Below, piece by piece: positions 45,846 through 54,921 of a stretch of DNA of 64,000 nt. Where the stretch lies: positions 33,302 to 97,301 of the forward strand of contig NZ_JAVCAP010000009.1 of the NCBI RefSeq assembly GCF_030769565.1, in the 5' to 3' direction. The translations under genes were made by a program, and so were the position numbers. This DNA is from Methylophilus aquaticus (GTDB lineage Bacteria; Pseudomonadota; Gammaproteobacteria; Burkholderiales; Methylophilaceae). The first letter of the stretch is position 1. Every line of letters begins with the position of its first letter. The notes under the pieces are model-generated. The model made no database searches, was not told the origin of the DNA, and was given only the letters and a program-made list of their open reading frames with translations.

Positions 45846-46849
45846 TTTATAGTGTTTATCCCTGGCAGGAATCTTTGCGCGCTCACTGGTTGCAACAAGG
45901 GGCGCAGCGTCATCATGCACTGTTGTGTTATGGCAAGCAGGGCATCGGTAAACTGGCTTTTGCCAAAGCGATGTCGGCCATGTTGTTGTGTTTGCAGCCA
46001 CAGGATGGCCAGGCTTGCGGACAATGTGAGTCTTGCCACTGGTTAAGCGAGGGCGGGCATCCCGATTTCAAGGAGATTACGCCGGAAGATGCCGAGGCGG
46101 ATGACAGCAAGAAGAAAACACGCAAGCGCCAGCAGATCACCATCGACCAGATCCGCGCACTGCATGATTATTTGTCACTGTCCAATCACCGGGTTGGGGG
46201 CATGCGCGTGGTATTGATCCATCCGCTGGAAGCCATGAATATCGCCGCTTCCAATGCCTTGCTCAAGTTACTCGAAGAGCCCCCGCAACGCACACAGTTT
46301 TTACTGGTGTCGCACCAGCGTCAGGCATTATTGCCCACGATTCTAAGTCGTTGCATGCAGGTGGAGATGCCGGTGCCCAGCGAAGCGCAAGGGCTACACT
46401 GGTTACAGTCACAAGGCGTTGCCCAACCTGAATGGGTCTGGCATTACAGTGGCGGTGCTCCTATCGGCATATTGGCCGACGCTGACGGGGAAAACGCTCT
46501 GGTGGATTGGCATGGCTGGTATCAGCAATGGCGCACGCTGCTGGGCAGTGGCGCCGCCATGGATACCGTGGCGGCAGGCAGTGTGCTGCTCAAGCAGGGC
46601 ATGGAACAGGCCATTCAGGTATTGCAAAAGTGGCTGCTTGACCTCTGGTTATCACGTGAGCAATGTGCCTTGCGTTACCATCCCGGCGACGAAGCGCAGT
46701 TGCGTAAACTGGCTGCGCAGCTGGATATGTCGCGTTTGCTGGCATTTCAACAACAACTTAATCGGTTTAAAATGACAGCCACACATCCGCTCAATCAGGA
46801 GTTACAGCTGGAACAGCTATTGATGCAGTATAAAAAACTGTTTCAATAA
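45842..46849 (+). CDS. holB: DNA polymerase III delta' subunit
   Basis: A 335-residue clamp-loader subunit. Walker-like YGKQGIGKLAFAKAM (~32-46), a zinc module CGQCESCHWLSEGGHPDF, sensor SNALLKLLEEPP (SRC-like) and a C-terminal helical collar. A Lys-rich insertion KKKTRKRQQ follows the zinc module. ATG overlaps tmk. The P-loop is close to consensus, though delta' normally does not hydrolyse ATP. Confidence 0.92.
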   Translation: MIYSVYPWQESLRAHWLQQGAQRHHALLCYGKQGIGKLAFAKAMSAMLLCLQPQDGQACGQCESCHWLSEGGHPDFKEITPEDAEADDSKKKTRKRQQITIDQIRALHDYLSLSNHRVGGMRVVLIHPLEAMNIAASNALLKLLEEPPQRTQFLLVSHQRQALLPTILSRCMQVEMPVPSEAQGLHWLQSQGVAQPEWVWHYSGGAPIGILADADGENALVDWHGWYQQWRTLLGSGAAMDTVAAGSVLLKQGMEQAIQVLQKWLLDLWLSREQCALRYHPGDEAQLRKLAAQLDMSRLLAFQQQLNRFKMTATHPLNQELQLEQLLMQYKKLFQ

Positions 46850-46918
46850 GATTGTTCAAAGCAGCATTTGCCCTGAACTTTTCATTAACCGGCGGATAGT
46901 CCTCAAGGAACCATCGTC

Positions 46919-47272
46919 ATGACTGATACTCAGACAGCCAAGCCCGGCGTATTGTCGCTGGCGATCAAAGAGAAAGCGGCGCTGTTTGCCGCTTACATGC
47001 CGTTTGTAAAAGGCGGTGGATTGTTTATTCCCACCAGCAAATCGTTCAGGATGGGCGAAGAGATATTCATGCTGCTGAGCCTGCTGGATGACCCGCATAA
47101 AATCAAATTGGCCGGCAAAGTGATCTGGATTACACCGCATGCCATCAATAACAAGCCGCAAGGCATCGGCATACAGTTCAGCGAAAAAGATGGCGGCATG
47201 GAAGCCAAAAAGCGGATTGAAGAAGTGCTGGGCGCCGCATTGAAATCCAGTCGTCCCACCCATACCATGTAA
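46919..47272 (+). CDS. pilZ: PilZ-domain protein (type IV pilus assembly / c-di-GMP family)
   Basis: A 117-residue single PilZ domain in the canonical pilZ position between holB and tatD. The fold shows VKGGGLFIPTSKSFRMGEEI and GKVIWITPHAINNKPQGIGIQF. Canonical RxxxR and D/NxSxxG motifs for c-di-GMP binding are not evident, as for PilZ itself, which binds PilB/FimX. ATG with AAGGAA upstream. Confidence 0.88.
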   Translation: MTDTQTAKPGVLSLAIKEKAALFAAYMPFVKGGGLFIPTSKSFRMGEEIFMLLSLLDDPHKIKLAGKVIWITPHAINNKPQGIGIQFSEKDGGMEAKKRIEEVLGAALKSSRPTHTM

Positions 47273-47286
47273 TTGTCTGGAAGCCC

Positions 47287-48063
47287 ATGTTTGTAGATTC
47301 ACATTGTCACCTTAACTTTCCCGAACTGATTCAGAACATGGATCAGGTCAGGGCACAGATGCACACCAACGAGGTTGGGCATGCCTTGTGCGTGTCTGTC
47401 ACGCTCGACAAGTTTCCTGAAGTGCTGGCGATTGCCGAGCAATACCCGAATATTTACGCATCGGTGGGCGTACACCCGGATTACGAAGATATCGAAGAAC
47501 CTACGGTCGAAGGGCTGGTGGCCCTGGCACAACATCCTCGCGTGGTGGCGATTGGTGAAACCGGGCTGGATTACTTTCGGCTGCAAGGTGACTTGAGCTG
47601 GCAACGCGAACGCTTTCGCACCCATATCCGCGCCGCTAAATTATCGGGTAAGCCCTTGATTATTCATACCCGCAATGCGGCTGAAGATACCCTGCGTCTG
47701 ATGCAGGAAGAAGGCGCTGCCGAGATTGGCGGCGTGATGCACTGTTTTACCGAAAGCTGGGAAGTGGCGCAGGCCGCCATCGCCATGGGCTTTTACATTT
47801 CGTTCTCAGGCATTGTCACGTTTAAAAATGCCCAGGCACTGAAAGAGGTGGCCCAAAAAGTGCCACTCGATGCCATGCTGATTGAAACCGATTCCCCTTA
47901 CCTGGCGCCGATTCCGTTTCGTGGCAAAACCAACCAGCCGGGCTATGTGCGCCATGTGGCTGAAGAAATCGCCAGATTGCGCAATATTCCCTTGCAGCAA
48001 GTGATGGACGCCACCACACAGAACTTTTTTACCTTGTTCAGGCACGCACAACCATGCAGCTAA
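47287..48063 (+). CDS. ycfH: TatD-family metal-dependent hydrolase (YcfH-like)
   Basis: A 258-residue TIM-barrel DNase/hydrolase of the TatD family. First metal pair in DSHCHLNFPE (H6, H8), Glu in AIGETGLDYF, His in LIIHTRNA and HCFTES, and Asp in LIETDSPYL. ATG start 14 bases after pilZ. It overlaps the next gene by 10 bases. The physiological substrate (3'-5' DNA/RNA ends) is family-level knowledge. Confidence 0.94.
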   Translation: MFVDSHCHLNFPELIQNMDQVRAQMHTNEVGHALCVSVTLDKFPEVLAIAEQYPNIYASVGVHPDYEDIEEPTVEGLVALAQHPRVVAIGETGLDYFRLQGDLSWQRERFRTHIRAAKLSGKPLIIHTRNAAEDTLRLMQEEGAAEIGGVMHCFTESWEVAQAAIAMGFYISFSGIVTFKNAQALKEVAQKVPLDAMLIETDSPYLAPIPFRGKTNQPGYVRHVAEEIARLRNIPLQQVMDATTQNFFTLFRHAQPCS

Positions 48064-48818
48064 CTGTGCTGGGGGTGGGGTCCAGCGCAGGTACACCAGC
48101 CATCGGCTGTGGGTGTGCCACCTGCACCTCTGCTGACCCACGCAACCAGCGTACACGATGCTCCAGCATGATTACACTGGAAGATGGCCAGGTGATTCTG
48201 ATGGATACCACGCCTGATTTGCGCCAGCAGGCCTTGCGTGAACATATGCGCCGGGTCGATGCGGTGCTGTATACGCACACGCATGCCGACCATCTGCATG
48301 GCATTGACGATTTGCGTGCGTTTTGCCAAATCAACCGTCGCCAGATTCCCCTGTATAGCTACCCGGAAGCCATCACCCATATCCAGGAAAAGTTTGGCTA
48401 TACGCTGCGCGAGCCTTCCAGCTACTGGGATCTGCCCGTGCTGGCTGCGCATGTGGTTGAAGCGCCATTTGAGGTGTGTGGTGTGCAGGTGACACCCATT
48501 CCGGTCATGCATGGACGTATTCGCATTTATGCGTATCGTATTGGCAATCTGGTCTACATGACGGACGTGTCTGCCATTCCAGAGGCTTCTTTCGCCTTGC
48601 TGCAAGGGGTGGAAGTACTGCTGATCGATTGTTTGCGTGACACGCCGCACCCCACGCATGTCAATGTTGAGCAGTCTCTGGCCCTCATTGCACAGATGGG
48701 TGCGCGACGTAATATTCTGATTCATATGACGCACGAGCTGGAATATCATGCACTGACTGCCAGATTGCCAGCTAACGTTGAAGTGGGCTATGATGGCTTG
48801 CAAGTTACACTGGTATGA
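48054..48818 (+). CDS. MBL-fold metallo-hydrolase (PhnP-like)
   Basis: A 254-residue metallo-beta-lactamase-fold protein. Zinc motif THTHADHLHGIDDLR, then PVMHGRIRIYAYRIGNLVYMTD and IDCLRDTPHPTH with the remaining ligands; a GSSAGTPAIGCGCATCTS Cys-rich loop at the N-terminus recalls PhnP-type cyclic phosphodiesterases. It lies directly behind ycfH with a 10-base overlap, so the two hydrolases are translationally coupled; a nucleotide-turnover role is plausible but unproven. No phn genes are nearby. Confidence 0.88.
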   Translation: MQLTVLGVGSSAGTPAIGCGCATCTSADPRNQRTRCSSMITLEDGQVILMDTTPDLRQQALREHMRRVDAVLYTHTHADHLHGIDDLRAFCQINRRQIPLYSYPEAITHIQEKFGYTLREPSSYWDLPVLAAHVVEAPFEVCGVQVTPIPVMHGRIRIYAYRIGNLVYMTDVSAIPEASFALLQGVEVLLIDCLRDTPHPTHVNVEQSLALIAQMGARRNILIHMTHELEYHALTARLPANVEVGYDGLQVTLV

Positions 48819-48923
48819 GCGCACTTTTTTGCATGGCTGCGGTCAACCATATCAGGCAATAAACAGTTATACTCTTGCCTCATTTAAAACAACCTATTTG
48901 AAATTGGATAGTCGGGAAATCAC

Positions 48924-49295
48924 ATGAAGTTTTATCAACGCTGTTTACGTGCCTCATTGGTCGGCATTTTGTCTCTGGGTCTGTCATCTCTAGCGATGGC
49001 TGGCAAGACATATGGCGAATCAGAATTCATCGACAGTTTTAGTGGTAAATCCAAAAAAGTGGTCGAAGAGAAACTGGGTAAACCGGTAAGAAAGCAGCAA
49101 TCTGTGAAACCCACCAACGCCAGCAATATGATTGCAGGCATGGGTCAGCAAGAAAAAAACTCAAAACCGGTACAAGTTGAAATGTGGTACTACAAAAACT
49201 TGGTCAAATACGATAAAAAGAACACGTATAAAGAAACCGAAGTGACCTTTGTAAACGACAGAGTGATGAATATCGGTTTTTTTAACAACCGCTGA
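48924..49295 (+). CDS. Small exported protein with BamE/SmpA-like C-terminal fold
   Basis: A 123-residue protein with a Sec signal peptide (residues ~1-26, SLVGILSLGLSSLAMA then cleavage before GKTYGE). The mature part, FIDSFSGKSKKVVEEKLGKP with a later VEMWYYKNLVKY and VTFVNDRVMNIGFF, has the helix-then-strands pattern of SmpA/OmlA/BamE-type small periplasmic domains. It is basic overall. Function unknown. ATG start with AATCAC upstream, no strong ribosome site. A terminator follows. Confidence 0.7.
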   Translation: MKFYQRCLRASLVGILSLGLSSLAMAGKTYGESEFIDSFSGKSKKVVEEKLGKPVRKQQSVKPTNASNMIAGMGQQEKNSKPVQVEMWYYKNLVKYDKKNTYKETEVTFVNDRVMNIGFFNNR

Positions 49296-49315
49296 TGTCT
49301 GATCGCATTGAGATG

Positions 49316-49345
49316 AAAGCTGTGTTGAAACATACACAGCTTTTT
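49316..49345 (+). terminator. Terminator after the BamE-like gene
   Basis: Stem aaagctgtgt/acacagcttt with an 8-base loop and a following T-run. Confidence 0.85.
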
Positions 49346-49452
49346 CATTGGATTAAAACTTGTTGCAAGTGGAAAAAACTAATCAGTTAGTAAGCAAAGC
49401 CTACTCTGGGGTATGATGTTAGAAACTCTTGAAGGGGGATCAGGATTTTAGC

Positions 49453-49537
49453 TGGTGCCCAGAAGAGGACTCGAACCTCCACGTCTTTCAACACTAGTAC
49501 CTGAAACTAGCGCGTCTACCAATTTCGCCATCTGGGC
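49453..49537 (-). tRNA. tRNA-Leu (CAG anticodon)
   Basis: Complete 85-base class II tRNA with encoded CCA. Acceptor gcccaga/tctgggc, anticodon stem ctagt/actag with loop TTCAGGT, anticodon CAG, long variable arm. It reads CUG codons, the main leucine codon in this window. Divergent from rnr. Confidence 0.96.
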
Positions 49538-49572
49538 TAAAGAAGCTGTGCATTTTAAAGGAAGAATAAATA

Positions 49573-51972
49573 TTGTCAATCAAAAAAACAAAAACATCGC
49601 TGCGTGCGCTTGATCCATACGCACAGCGCGAATCCGATACCTATCAAACACCATTACCTAGCCGTGAACTGGTGTTGCAGTTGTTGTCTGACCAGGGCGT
49701 TCCGCTAAGCGCTGATCAGATTTATGTGTTGCTGGATATCAGCAATGATGAGCGAGATAACTTTAACCGTCGTCTGGGCGCCATGGAGCGGGATGGGCAA
49801 TTGATGCGCAACCGTAAAGGGGCCTTCTGTCTGCCGGACAAGATTCATTTGATTGCAGGGACTGTATTTGGGCATGCAGATGGCTTCGGCTTTCTGGTGC
49901 CGGATGACAAGACCAAACATCCCGAAGATATTTTCCTTGGCCCCAAAGAAATGACCATGGTGATGCATGGTGACCGAGCCATGGTGCGGCTGGCGGGTGT
50001 GGATCGCAGAGGGCGCCCTGAAGGTAAGCTGGTCGAAGTGCTGGAGCGCGCCAATAAAACACTGGTTGGACGCGTTATGCGTGGGCAGGGCGTGACGATT
50101 GTGGCGGCAGAAGACAAGCGTATAAGTCAGGATATCCTGATCCCTTACCATTTGGATATGGGTGCCAAGGTCGGACAGATTGTCACTGTCGAATTGACTG
50201 AATATCCTTCTTCACATGCCATGCCCATGGGCAAGGTGGTAGAAATTCTTGGCAACTATGCCGACAGTGGCATGGAGATTGAAATTGCCCTGCGCAAACA
50301 CCATTTGCCATACCAGTTTAATCCTGCGGCCATCAAGCAAGCGGAGGACTATCCAAAAACGGTACAAGCCAAAGACTACAAAGGGCGCAAGGATTTACGT
50401 GACCTTGCATTGATCACGATAGACGGTGAGACGGCACGCGATTTTGATGATGCAGTATTTGCCGAACCACAGGGCAAGGGCTGGCGTCTGGTGGTGGCGA
50501 TTGCTGATGTGAGTTTTTATGTCACGCCTGGCGATGCGCTGGACAAAGATGCATTCGACCGCGGTAACTCGGTTTACTTCCCGCGCCGCGTGATTCCGAT
50601 GTTGCCAGAGGCGTTGTCGAATGGCTTGTGTTCACTCAACCCGGATGTAGAGCGCATGTGTATGGTGTGCGATATGCAGGTGGATGGACAGGGCGTGGTC
50701 AAACAGTATCAGTTTTACCCTTCTGTCATGCGCTCAAAAGCCCGCATGACGTATACCCAGGTGGCCGCATTGTTACACGCTGAAGATGCGGCGCTGACAG
50801 AAGAATATGCCTGGTTGCTGCCGCACTTGCACAATTTGAACAGTGTGTTTCGCTTGATGCTGACGCAGCGCGAAAAGCGCGGTGCAGTAGAGTTTGAATC
50901 TACTGAAACCATGATGGTGTTTAATGAAAACGGCAAGATTGACAAAATTGTGCCAGTCACACGTAACGATGCACACAAGCTGATTGAGGAGTGCATGCTG
51001 GCGGCTAACGTCTGCGCCGCCGACTTTTTGCTGAAAAACGAACAAACCTGTTTGTTCCGGATTCATGAAGGGCCAACGCCGGAAAAACTGGAAGCCCTGC
51101 GACTGTTTATGGGTGAGTTTGGTTTTGGCGTTGGGGGAGGCGAGAACCCGCGCGCCAAGGATTATGCCAAGCTGATGCAGCGCATCAAATCCCGTCCAGA
51201 TGCGCAATTGTTGCAAACCGTGATGCTGCGCTCCATGCAGCAGGCTGTGTACAGCCCGGATAATGTGGGCCATTTCGGGCTGGCTTATGAGGCGTATACG
51301 CATTTCACATCGCCTATCCGTCGTTACCCTGATTTACTGGTGCATCGTGCGATTAAAGCTGCTGTTGAAGGCAAGCGTTATCAGGCTAAAGACTGGCACC
51401 AGCTGGGCACACATTGCTCGATGACTGAGCGTCGCGCCGATGATGCTACTCGCGATGTGACCAATTGGCTCAAATGCTTTTACATGCAGGATAAGGTCGG
51501 TGAGGTATTCGCGGGGACCGTTGCCGGTGTCACTAGCTTCGGCCTGTTTGTGGCACTGGATGAAGTCTATGTCGAGGGCTTGTTGCACGTGACGGATCTG
51601 GGTAATGACTATTTTATTCACGACAAGGCCAGGCACGAAATGGTCGGCGAGCGCACAGGCGTGCGTTACCGTCTGGGTGACCGGATGACGGTGAAAGTGG
51701 TGCGTGTGGATATGGAAACCAGCAAGATTGATTTTACTCTGGTGGCTAAATCCGACAGTGCTGTGGATGAGAACGTAGTTGAGCCAGCACCGGAGCGAAG
51801 CAAGCCTGCTAAAGCGGCCATTGCACGGCCACCAAGGGCCAAGGTAACGGCTGCAGCTGTGAAAAAAAAGGCTTCTACGCAGCCAGCTAAAACGGCAGCC
51901 AAGCCTGCCAAGCCAAAAAACAGGCATGCGGCAGAAAAAAATAAAGGCAAACCTAAGGCAAAAGCCAGATAA
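49573..51972 (+). CDS. rnr: Ribonuclease R
   Basis: A 799-residue 3'-5' exoribonuclease that degrades structured RNA. N-terminal helix-turn-helix-like and cold-shock domains (~1-200), RNB catalytic domain with D284, D290, D292, D293 (ITIDGETARDFDDAV), the S1 domain (VFAGTVAGVTSFGLFVALDE) and a Lys/Ala/Pro-rich basic tail of about 60 residues. It starts at TTG 49573, with AAAGGAAG at 49557-49564 and 8-base spacing; no ATG with a ribosome site is nearby, so the TTG start is well supported. Confidence 0.96.
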   Translation: MSIKKTKTSLRALDPYAQRESDTYQTPLPSRELVLQLLSDQGVPLSADQIYVLLDISNDERDNFNRRLGAMERDGQLMRNRKGAFCLPDKIHLIAGTVFGHADGFGFLVPDDKTKHPEDIFLGPKEMTMVMHGDRAMVRLAGVDRRGRPEGKLVEVLERANKTLVGRVMRGQGVTIVAAEDKRISQDILIPYHLDMGAKVGQIVTVELTEYPSSHAMPMGKVVEILGNYADSGMEIEIALRKHHLPYQFNPAAIKQAEDYPKTVQAKDYKGRKDLRDLALITIDGETARDFDDAVFAEPQGKGWRLVVAIADVSFYVTPGDALDKDAFDRGNSVYFPRRVIPMLPEALSNGLCSLNPDVERMCMVCDMQVDGQGVVKQYQFYPSVMRSKARMTYTQVAALLHAEDAALTEEYAWLLPHLHNLNSVFRLMLTQREKRGAVEFESTETMMVFNENGKIDKIVPVTRNDAHKLIEECMLAANVCAADFLLKNEQTCLFRIHEGPTPEKLEALRLFMGEFGFGVGGGENPRAKDYAKLMQRIKSRPDAQLLQTVMLRSMQQAVYSPDNVGHFGLAYEAYTHFTSPIRRYPDLLVHRAIKAAVEGKRYQAKDWHQLGTHCSMTERRADDATRDVTNWLKCFYMQDKVGEVFAGTVAGVTSFGLFVALDEVYVEGLLHVTDLGNDYFIHDKARHEMVGERTGVRYRLGDRMTVKVVRVDMETSKIDFTLVAKSDSAVDENVVEPAPERSKPAKAAIARPPRAKVTAAAVKKKASTQPAKTAAKPAKPKNRHAAEKNKGKPKAKAR

Positions 51973-52010
51973 TACTGACTTGGCGCAGTTAAGCATGCGC
52001 AGCCTTATCG

Positions 52011-52042
52011 GGCGACTGACACTTGTGTGCAGTCGCCTTTTT
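52011..52042 (+). terminator. Terminator after rnr
   Basis: Perfect 8-bp stem ggcgactg/cagtcgcc (52011-52018 and 52030-52037) with an 11-base loop and a T-run. Confidence 0.88.
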
Positions 52043-52062
52043 AACCCGGATTTTACATAGGG

Positions 52063-52127
52063 ACTTGAACGACAACTTGCCTATTTTGCACAAAAGAGAT
52101 GCAAAATAGACAAGTTGTCGTTCAAGT
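52063..52127. repeat. Long near-perfect inverted repeat between rnr and rlmB
   Basis: 28-base arms 52063-52090 and 52100-52127, with one mismatch (a G-T or A-C pair, depending on strand) and a 9-base loop. Arm ends read acttgaacgacaacttg and its complement. There is no T-run, it follows the rnr terminator, and it is not explained by any gene. It could be a small-RNA hairpin, a repeat-type (MITE/REP-like) element or a structural site. Confidence 0.85.
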
Positions 52128-52266
52128 AGATTGAAAAATCGCCTAATAGAAAACTTGGGTTTAACCCCGGATGATATGTTCTTACCGAGTCAGCAATATG
52201 CTCGCAGGCAGTCTTGAATGCTGCCCAATTGATCATCCCGGCTCATTAATATTAACAGGAGTGTGT

Positions 52267-53028
52267 ATGGCGGAAACCCGCATTTTATTTGGATTTCACG
52301 CGGTGTTGAGCCGCATGCGTCAGCATGGCACCAGCATACAGGAAATTTTGATTGACCAGGACCGTGTAGATGCGCGTATGCGCGACTTGCTGGAGATGGC
52401 CAAGGCGCAGAATGTGCGTGTGATTCAAGTGGAGCGCCATCGTCTGGATGGCTTCATTGGCGCAAACGGCCGCCATCAGGGCGTGATTGCGCGCGTAGTA
52501 GAAACACCCATGCCGTATAAAGATATTCACGATATTCTGGAATCTGACCTCGATGAACCCCCATTTTTTCTGGTGCTGGACGGTGTACAGGATCCGCATA
52601 ACCTCGGCGCCTGTTTGCGTGTGGCCGATGCCATGGGCGTCCATGCCATTATTGCGCCTAAAGACCGCTCGGTCGGTTTGAATGGCACCGTACGTAAAGT
52701 GGCGAGTGGCGCAGCTGAAACCGTGCCATTTATTGCAGTGACCAATCTGGCCAGAACCCTGCGCGAACTTAAGGAAGCAGGGGTTTACGTGGTCGGCACC
52801 ACCATGGACGCGCCGAGTAACCTGCATAACACCAAACTGGAAGGGCCGATTGCGATTGTGATGGGGGCTGAAGGCGATGGCATCCGCCGCCTGACCGAAG
52901 AAACCTGTGACGCCTTGATTACCATTCCCATGTTCGGCTCGGTACAAAGCCTGAATGTCAGTGTTGCCAGCGGGATGGCGCTGTACGAGATTCGACGTCA
53001 GCGCACACTGGCAGTCAATCCCCAGTAG
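52267..53028 (+). CDS. rlmB: 23S rRNA (guanosine-2'-O-)-methyltransferase
   Basis: A 253-residue SPOUT (TrmH-type) methylase that modifies 23S rRNA G2251. N-terminal L30e-like substrate domain (ILFGFHAVLSRM...), then knotted SAM domain with LDGVQDPHNLGACLRVAD, IVMGAEGDGIRRLTEE and IPMFGSVQSLNVSVASGMAL. Start ATG 52267 after AGGAG; the open frame further upstream is not family-like. The stop TAG overlaps the GTG start of the ABC exporter by one base. It follows rnr as in many proteobacteria. Confidence 0.95.
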   Translation: MAETRILFGFHAVLSRMRQHGTSIQEILIDQDRVDARMRDLLEMAKAQNVRVIQVERHRLDGFIGANGRHQGVIARVVETPMPYKDIHDILESDLDEPPFFLVLDGVQDPHNLGACLRVADAMGVHAIIAPKDRSVGLNGTVRKVASGAAETVPFIAVTNLARTLRELKEAGVYVVGTTMDAPSNLHNTKLEGPIAIVMGAEGDGIRRLTEETCDALITIPMFGSVQSLNVSVASGMALYEIRRQRTLAVNPQ

Positions 53029-54842
53029 TGATCAAACCTTCTCCTGTGGATGCTGGCATGGGTGTAACCATCACCATCAAAGGCTTGTGGCAACAATTGC
53101 GGCGGCAGTCACGGCGCTTGTGGCTAGGGCAGTGGCTGGCGTTTTGCGGGGCGCTGATTGCGGTGCCGATTCCCTTGCTGATGCCTTTGCTGGTGGATGA
53201 AGTGTTGCTGCAACAACCCGGCAAGTTGACACGCTTGATGACCTGGTTGCTGCCCGCTGGCTGGATGGGTCCGATCGCTATTATTGTGTGCGTGACCCTG
53301 CTGACCATGAGTTTGCGCTTGAGCAGTGTATTGCTGGGCGTGGCCACCACGCGCATTTTTGTCAGTTTGTCCAAGCAGGTCACGCTGGGGGTGCGGCAAG
53401 CGCTGCTCGACAAGTTATCGCGCATCCGCATGCAGGTCTACGAAAGTCTGGGTGCCGGGCAGATTACGGCCAGACTGCTGACTGATATTGAGACGCTGGA
53501 CAAGTTTTTGGGGGAGACCATTGCCAAAGTCTTGGTGGCGATTCTCAGTGTGATCGGGGTGGCGGTCGTGTTGCTGTGGATGCACTGGCAACTGGCGCTC
53601 ATTATTTTGCTGCTGAACCCGTTTGTGATCGCTTTGACCATGGTATTGGGTAAAAAGGTCAAGGTCTGGAAGCAGCGCGAAAATGCGGCGTTCGAATGGC
53701 TCTCGCAATCGGTTTCTGAAACGCTGGAGGTCATGCAGCAACTACGTGCCAGCAACAGTGACCGGCGCTTTCTGGATAAAGCCAAGCAGGCCGCTGAAAC
53801 CGTGCGTGCGGCAGCCACAGCCTCCGGCTGGAAATCTGATGCCTTGTCTCGTTTGTCATTCGGGGTGTTTTTATTCGGCTTTGAGATTTTCCGTGCCGTG
53901 GCCATGCTGATGGTGGTATTTTCTGACCTGACAGTCGGGCAAATGATTGCTGTATTTGGCTATCTCTGGTTCATGATGGGGCCGGTACAGGAACTGCTGT
54001 CGGTACAAGTCTCCTACTACGCCGCAACAGCCGCAGTGGGGCGCATCAATCAGGTGCTCGCTGCAGATGAGGAGCCACACTATCCGGCGCTGGTCACTGG
54101 TTTCGTTGCGCATCAGCCTGCGGCCATCAGTTTAAAAGAGGTCTCGTTTGCTTATGGAGAGGGCGACCCGATATTAGATCAGGTCTCGCTCGATATTGCA
54201 CCCGGTGAACAGGTGGCACTTGTGGGTGTTTCCGGTGCCGGAAAATCGACGTTGGTGCAATTATTACTGGGGTTGTATGCCCCCAATGCCGGGCAGATAC
54301 TCTTCAATGGCCAGCCGATAGAGCGTCTGGGGTATGGGCAAGTGCGTGATCATATCGGCGTGGTGTTACAACACCCCATGCTGTTTAACGACAGTGTGCG
54401 CCAGAATCTGACCATGGATCAACCCTATGACGATAATGCCTTGTGGAAAGTACTCGACGTGGCACAACTGGCACAGTTTGTCCGCGACCTGCCTGAAGGC
54501 CTCGAATCACAATTGGGACGAAGCGGTGTGCGCTTGTCCGGCGGTCAACGCCAGCGCCTGGCGATTGCCCGCATGATGCTCAAGCAGCCGCAAGTGGTGA
54601 TTCTGGATGAAGCGACTTCCATGCTCGACACGCATACCGAAGCATTACTGCACAAGGCCATGCGCGAATTTCTGCATGGCCGCACCACCATCACCATTGC
54701 GCATCGCCTGTCTGCGGTGCGTGAAGCCAGCCGCGTGCTGGTGTTTGATGCGGGACGGATTATTGAAGAAGGACAACATGATACGCTGGTCAAGCAAGCG
54801 GGCAGTGTGTACCAGCGCTTGTATGGCCAGCAGGTTGTCTAG
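53028..54842 (+). CDS. MsbA-like ABC exporter (fused permease-ATPase)
   Basis: A 604-residue half-transporter. N-terminal membrane domain of about six helices (residues ~33-330) and a C-terminal ATPase with Walker A GVSGAGKST (400-408), signature LSGGQ (503-507), Walker B VVILDE (523-528) and H-loop IAHRLS. Homodimeric exporters of this kind move lipids, drugs or peptides out. It is coupled to rlmB (one-base overlap, GTG start); ATG 53058 is an alternative. MsbA itself cannot be distinguished from drug or lipid A-type exporters on this evidence, and no lpxK follows. Confidence 0.9.
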   Translation: MIKPSPVDAGMGVTITIKGLWQQLRRQSRRLWLGQWLAFCGALIAVPIPLLMPLLVDEVLLQQPGKLTRLMTWLLPAGWMGPIAIIVCVTLLTMSLRLSSVLLGVATTRIFVSLSKQVTLGVRQALLDKLSRIRMQVYESLGAGQITARLLTDIETLDKFLGETIAKVLVAILSVIGVAVVLLWMHWQLALIILLLNPFVIALTMVLGKKVKVWKQRENAAFEWLSQSVSETLEVMQQLRASNSDRRFLDKAKQAAETVRAAATASGWKSDALSRLSFGVFLFGFEIFRAVAMLMVVFSDLTVGQMIAVFGYLWFMMGPVQELLSVQVSYYAATAAVGRINQVLAADEEPHYPALVTGFVAHQPAAISLKEVSFAYGEGDPILDQVSLDIAPGEQVALVGVSGAGKSTLVQLLLGLYAPNAGQILFNGQPIERLGYGQVRDHIGVVLQHPMLFNDSVRQNLTMDQPYDDNALWKVLDVAQLAQFVRDLPEGLESQLGRSGVRLSGGQRQRLAIARMMLKQPQVVILDEATSMLDTHTEALLHKAMREFLHGRTTITIAHRLSAVREASRVLVFDAGRIIEEGQHDTLVKQAGSVYQRLYGQQVV

Positions 54843-54921
54843 CTTTAGGCCTTATATTTTCTGACCATACTTGCTTGATAGCTCCACGCTTGCTCAGCGG
54901 GTGCCTTGAGCCTTAAAAACG

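Noticed and set aside
52171..52266. Upstream extension of the rlmB frame
   Set aside because: A strong AGGAG precedes ATG 52267 and the added residues are not family-like.
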